A DNA stretch of 64,000 nucleotides, from positions 1,116,001-1,180,000 of the forward strand of contig NZ_CP171363.1 of NCBI RefSeq assembly GCF_046523945.1, given 5' to 3'. Shown here in pieces: positions 61,101-64,000 of this stretch. The notes under the pieces were generated by a model. That model saw only the letters and a program-made list of their open reading frames with translations. It was not told the origin of the DNA and did no database searches. The DNA is from Faucicola mancuniensis. GTDB taxonomy: Bacteria; Pseudomonadota; Gammaproteobacteria; Pseudomonadales; Moraxellaceae. Within the stretch, counting starts at the first letter, position 1, and each line of letters begins with the position of its first letter. The translations under genes were made by a program, and so were the position numbers.

Positions 61101-62315
61101 GACAGCTACCGTAAAGATTTAAAAGAAGAGTTACGCATTTTTGAAGATGCGGCTCGTAGTCGTGTGATTGGCTTACTAAACGGTCAAGCGGTGAGTGGTG
61201 GGGCTGGTTTAAAATCAGGTACAGTTTTGACAACCGATAGCATGGCAGATATGTCGCTTGAAACTTTGCTTGACATTCAACCAATCCAAGAAGAAACCGC
61301 CGAGCGTTTGAGTCAAATTGCAGAGTTCTTAAAAGACAAACAAACTGAAATTGACGAAAAATTCACCGAGAAAAAACGCAAATTAACCGCAGGCGATGAT
61401 TTGGCACATGGTGTCCAAAAAATCGTTAAAGTGTATCTAGCCGTTAAACGCCGTATCCAACCAGGGGATAAAATGGCAGGTCGTCACGGTAACAAAGGGG
61501 TTGTTTCTCGTATCATGCCTGTAGAAGATATGCCTTACGATGAAAACGGCAACCCTGTTGATGTGGTGCTAAACCCACTGGGTGTACCATCTCGTATGAA
61601 CGTGGGACAGGTACTAGAAACGCACTTAGGCGGTGCGGCTCGTGGTTTGGGTATCAAAATTGACGAAATGCTAAAAGCACAACGTGCGGTCAATGATTTA
61701 CGTGAATTTTTAGACAAAATTTATAATCAAATCGGTGGCGAAAAAGTAGATTTAGACAGCATGAGTGATGATGAAATCATTGCTATGTCAAAAAATCTGC
61801 GTGCAGGTGTACCGATGGGTACAGCCGTATTTGACGGTGCCAAAGAAACCCAAATCAAAAACTTGCTAGAGCTGGCTGGTATGTCTACTACAGGTCAGCA
61901 AGTCTTGTATGATGGTCGTACAGGTGAGCAATTTGACCGTCCTGTAACGGTCGGTTATATGTATATGTTAAAACTTAACCACTTGGTTGATGATAAAATG
62001 CATGCCCGTTCAACAGGTTCTTACTCACTTGTAACACAGCAACCATTGGGCGGTAAAGCCCAGTTTGGTGGTCAGCGTTTTGGTGAGATGGAAGTTTGGG
62101 CATTAGAAGCCTACGGTGCTGCTTACACACTACAAGAAATGCTAACGGTCAAATCGGACGATGTGGAAGGTCGTACACGTATGTACAAAAACATCGTGGA
62201 TGGTGAGCAAAACATGGCACCGGGTATGCCTGAGTCATTTAATGTATTGACCAAAGAGATTAAATCTTTGGGTATTAACATTGAGTTAAAAGACCATAGT
62301 AAAATCAAAAACTAA
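58197..62315 (+). CDS. rpoB: RNA polymerase beta subunit
   Basis: 1372 residues, close to the Acinetobacter and E. coli lengths. The rifampicin pocket reads SQFMDQNNPLSEITHKRR then VSALGPGG, with the Asp, His and Ser positions equal to E. coli 516, 526 and 531 all wild type. The catalytic-centre segments GDKMAGRHGNKGVVSRI and the C-terminal FGEMEVWALEAYGAAYTLQE are conserved. Confidence 0.98.
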   Translation: MAYSYTEKKRIRKSFAKLPTVMDVPYLLAIQVDSYEQFLQENKKPKGRDNIGLQAAFNSIFPIESHTGNAELQFVEYYLGTPEFDVRECILRGSTYAAPLRVKIRLVIKDKDAKDKESKAAIKDIREQSVYMGEIPLMTENGTFVINGTERVIVSQLHRSPGVFFDHDKGKSHSSGKVLYNARIIPYRGSWLDFEFDAKDLVFARIDRRRKLLATVILHAIGMTNQEILDAFYESINVYKGAEQFEIDLVAERLRGEMAQFDIVSPDGKVIVEQGKRVNARSIREIEKSGMARLPVPDEYLYERILAKDIVVGEDVIARANQVLDHETLVKISANGVSEFSLLFTNDIDHGSYIADTLRADTALTREEALIEIYKVMRPGEPPTLDTAEKLFESMFFSADRYDLSNVGRMKFNRRLGRSFEPTNDPELQRERGVLTNDDIIDVVKMLVDIRDGRGVVDDIDHLGNRRVRSVGEMTENQFRVGLVRVERAVKERLSSAESDNLSPQDLINSKPVAAAIKEFFGSSQLSQFMDQNNPLSEITHKRRVSALGPGGLTRERAGFEVRDVHQTHYGRVCPIETPEGPNIGLINSLAVFAKTNEYGFLETPYRKVVDGQVTDEIEYLSAIEEVGTVIAQADSPVDAQGNLSEDYVTVRNYGEFVRMPKEKVTHMDVSPRQVVSVAASLIPFLEHDDANRALMGSNMQRQAVPTLRSDKPLVGTGMERHVARDSGVCVIAKRGGTIMDVDASRIVVKVNENEMTAGEAGIDIYNLIKYTRSNQNTCINQRIIVNLGDEIARGDILADGPSTDLGELALGQNMRVAFMPWNGYNFEDSILLSERVVKEDRFTTIHIQELTCVARDTKLGQEEITADIPNVGEAALANLDEAGIVYIGAEVETGDILVGKVTPKGETQLTPEEKLLRAIFGEKAADVKDTSLRVPSSTKGTVIDVQVFTRDGVEKDSRAKAIEKAQLDSYRKDLKEELRIFEDAARSRVIGLLNGQAVSGGAGLKSGTVLTTDSMADMSLETLLDIQPIQEETAERLSQIAEFLKDKQTEIDEKFTEKKRKLTAGDDLAHGVQKIVKVYLAVKRRIQPGDKMAGRHGNKGVVSRIMPVEDMPYDENGNPVDVVLNPLGVPSRMNVGQVLETHLGGAARGLGIKIDEMLKAQRAVNDLREFLDKIYNQIGGEKVDLDSMSDDEIIAMSKNLRAGVPMGTAVFDGAKETQIKNLLELAGMSTTGQQVLYDGRTGEQFDRPVTVGYMYMLKLNHLVDDKMHARSTGSYSLVTQQPLGGKAQFGGQRFGEMEVWALEAYGAAYTLQEMLTVKSDDVEGRTRMYKNIVDGEQNMAPGMPESFNVLTKEIKSLGINIELKDHSKIKN

Positions 62316-62322
62316 GCAAAAA

Positions 62323-62349
62323 ACTGCAATCATCAATGATGGTTGCAGT
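62323..62349 (+). promoter_or_regulatory. Hairpin between rpoB and rpoC
   Basis: ACTGCAATCAT and ATGGTTGCAGT pair (one G-T) around a 5-base loop. No T-run follows, so a terminator is unlikely; a processing site is possible. Confidence 0.45.
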
Positions 62350-62412
62350 ATTCGCGTGTTTTAACAAATTCGCTTTAAAAAATTGATAATTTACTCACGA
62401 TGGAGAAGTAAT

Positions 62413-64000
62413 TTGAAAGATTTATTAGATATCATGAAAAGCCCTGTGGACTCTACAAATTTAGAGTTTGACAGCATTCAAATTTCTTTAGCATCGCCAG
62501 ACACCATAAAATCATGGTCGCATGGTGAAGTGAAAAAACCTGAAACCATCAATTACCGTACCTTTAAACCAGAACGTGATGGTTTATTTTGTGCCAAAAT
62601 TTTTGGTCCAGTCAAAGACTATGAATGTCTTTGTGGCAAATACAAACGTCGTAAATTCCAAGGCGTTATCTGTGAAAAATGTGGCGTAGAAGTTACTGCA
62701 GGAAAAGTTCGCCGTGAACGTATGGGTCATATTGAGCTTGCCAGCCCTGTTGCTCATATTTGGTTTTTAAAATCATTGCCAAGCCGTATCGGCTTGTTGC
62801 TTGATATGACCTTGCGTGATATTGAGCGTGTGTTATATTTTGAAAGCTATGTCGTGACTGACCCTGGTTTGACCAGCCTTGAAAAATATCAACTGCTTGA
62901 TGACGAAGATTATTTTAAAGCCCTAGAAGAATTTGGCGATGAATTTACCGCCAAAATGGGTGCAGAAGCGGTTCAAGATTTATTGCGTGATATTGATGTG
63001 GATTTGGAAATTGACCAACTTCGCGAAGAAATTCCGAACACAGGCTCAGAAACCAAACTGAAAAAAATGTCAAAACGCTTAAAATTGTTGGAATCTTTCC
63101 GTGATTCTAACAACAAACCTGAGTGGATGGTAATGAATATTTTACCTGTATTGCCACCAGATTTGCGCCCGTTGGTACCACTGGAAGGCGGTCGTTTTGC
63201 AACTTCAGATTTGAACGATTTGTATCGCCGTGTGATTAACCGTAACAACCGTTTAAAACGTTTATTAGAATTAAACGCACCTGACATTATCGTGCGTAAC
63301 GAAAAACGTATGTTACAAGAATCGGTTGATGCCTTGCTAGATAATGGCTGTCGTGGTCGTGCGATTACTGGCTCAAACAAACGTCCTTTAAAATCTTTAG
63401 CGGATATGATTAAAGGTAAACAAGGTCGTTTCCGTCAAAACTTGTTAGGTAAACGTGTAGACTATTCAGGTCGTTCGGTGATTACCGTAGTCCCATACTT
63501 GCGTTTGCATCAATGCGGTTTGCCAAAGAAAATGGCGTTAGAATTATTTAAACCATTTACTTACGCAAAACTATTACAAAAAGGTATCGCAACAACGATT
63601 AAAGCTGCCAAAAAAATGGTTGAGCGTGAAGAACCAGCCGTTTGGGATATGCTTGCCAGTGTGATTCGTGAACATCCAGTACTATTGAACCGTGCACCAA
63701 CACTGCACCGTTTGGGTTTACAAGCGTTTGAGCCTGTGTTGATTGAAGGTAAAGCCATTCAGTTGCACCCATTGGTGTGTTCAGCGTTTAACGCCGACTT
63801 TGACGGTGACCAAATGGCGGTTCACGTGCCATTGACGTTAGAAGCACAGCTTGAAGCGCGTGCCTTGATGATGTCTACCAATAATATTTTGTCACCTGCC
63901 AACGGTGAGCCGATTATCACACCATCGCAAGACGTTGTGTTAGGTCTATACTATATCAGCCGTGGTAAAGTGAATGCCAAAGGCGAAGGCATGACTTTTT
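62413..64000 (+). CDS. rpoC: RNA polymerase beta' subunit, 5' part
   Basis: The gene runs off the right edge after about 529 codons. The start is placed at TTG 62413 because the family N-terminus KDLLDIMK begins right after it and GGAG lies 8 bases upstream; ATG 62434 would drop conserved residues. The zinc motif is YECLCGKYKRRKFQGVICEK with a following Cys. The catalytic magnesium loop NADFDGDQMAVH lies near 63790-63825, and the clamp and bridge regions upstream are intact. Confidence 0.96.
   Translation, partial: MKDLLDIMKSPVDSTNLEFDSIQISLASPDTIKSWSHGEVKKPETINYRTFKPERDGLFCAKIFGPVKDYECLCGKYKRRKFQGVICEKCGVEVTAGKVRRERMGHIELASPVAHIWFLKSLPSRIGLLLDMTLRDIERVLYFESYVVTDPGLTSLEKYQLLDDEDYFKALEEFGDEFTAKMGAEAVQDLLRDIDVDLEIDQLREEIPNTGSETKLKKMSKRLKLLESFRDSNNKPEWMVMNILPVLPPDLRPLVPLEGGRFATSDLNDLYRRVINRNNRLKRLLELNAPDIIVRNEKRMLQESVDALLDNGCRGRAITGSNKRPLKSLADMIKGKQGRFRQNLLGKRVDYSGRSVITVVPYLRLHQCGLPKKMALELFKPFTYAKLLQKGIATTIKAAKKMVEREEPAVWDMLASVIREHPVLLNRAPTLHRLGLQAFEPVLIEGKAIQLHPLVCSAFNADFDGDQMAVHVPLTLEAQLEARALMMSTNNILSPANGEPIITPSQDVVLGLYYISRGKVNAKGEGMTF

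Noticed and set aside
58197..62315. Many antisense open frames over rpoB
   Set aside because: They lack ribosome sites and conserved motifs and come from codon bias of the real gene.

Overview
The window looks like a chromosomal segment of a low-GC gammaproteobacterium of the Moraxellaceae, most likely Moraxella. This is inferred from protein resemblance, from the tRNA-Trp / secE / nusG / rplK order upstream of rpoBC, and from the mix of IS982-, IS4-, ISAs1- and IS1016-type elements. No 16S rRNA is present to confirm it.

The left part (about 1-36.3 kb) is housekeeping genes mixed with mobile DNA. In order it holds a secreted lytic transglycosylase, a zinc alcohol dehydrogenase, an ATP-grasp enzyme, an IS4-family element, and the broken remains of a type I restriction specificity gene (hsdS) split by an IS982-family element that carries a duplicated end. 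Then come L31 type B, an M61 peptidase, the heme-handling genes ccmC, ccmD and ccmE, metR, two tandem acyl-CoA ligases, a second IS982 copy in opposite orientation, rph, recA and parC. A further mobile cluster follows: an ISAs1 element with a frameshifted transposase and a solo tnpB element. After it come the formaldehyde-detoxification pair fghA/adhC, an IS1016-type remnant, an inverted-repeat element, tRNA-Val, ohr, rlmD, a GST, a YajR-like transporter, ssb, a HAD phosphatase and rng.

From about 36.4 kb the window is a nearly uninterrupted core of translation and transcription genes. The S10, spc and alpha operons run from rpsJ to rplQ, with a clear promoter and attenuator-like hairpin before rpsJ and an internal promoter before rplN. 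A short accessory island (a DUF4126 membrane protein, two small inverted-repeat elements, folC and a LysM/SPOR protein) precedes tRNA-Trp, secE, nusG, rplKA, rplJL, rpoB and the start of rpoC, which runs off the right edge.

No CRISPR array, prophage, rRNA operon, toxin-antitoxin pair or intact multi-gene defence system was seen. The points most worth following are the solo TnpB element with an intact RuvC triad, the layered IS history in hsdS, two small inverted-repeat element families (one lies between ccmD and ccmE, one supplies a stop codon), and a promoter that overlaps the rplL-rpoB terminator hairpin.
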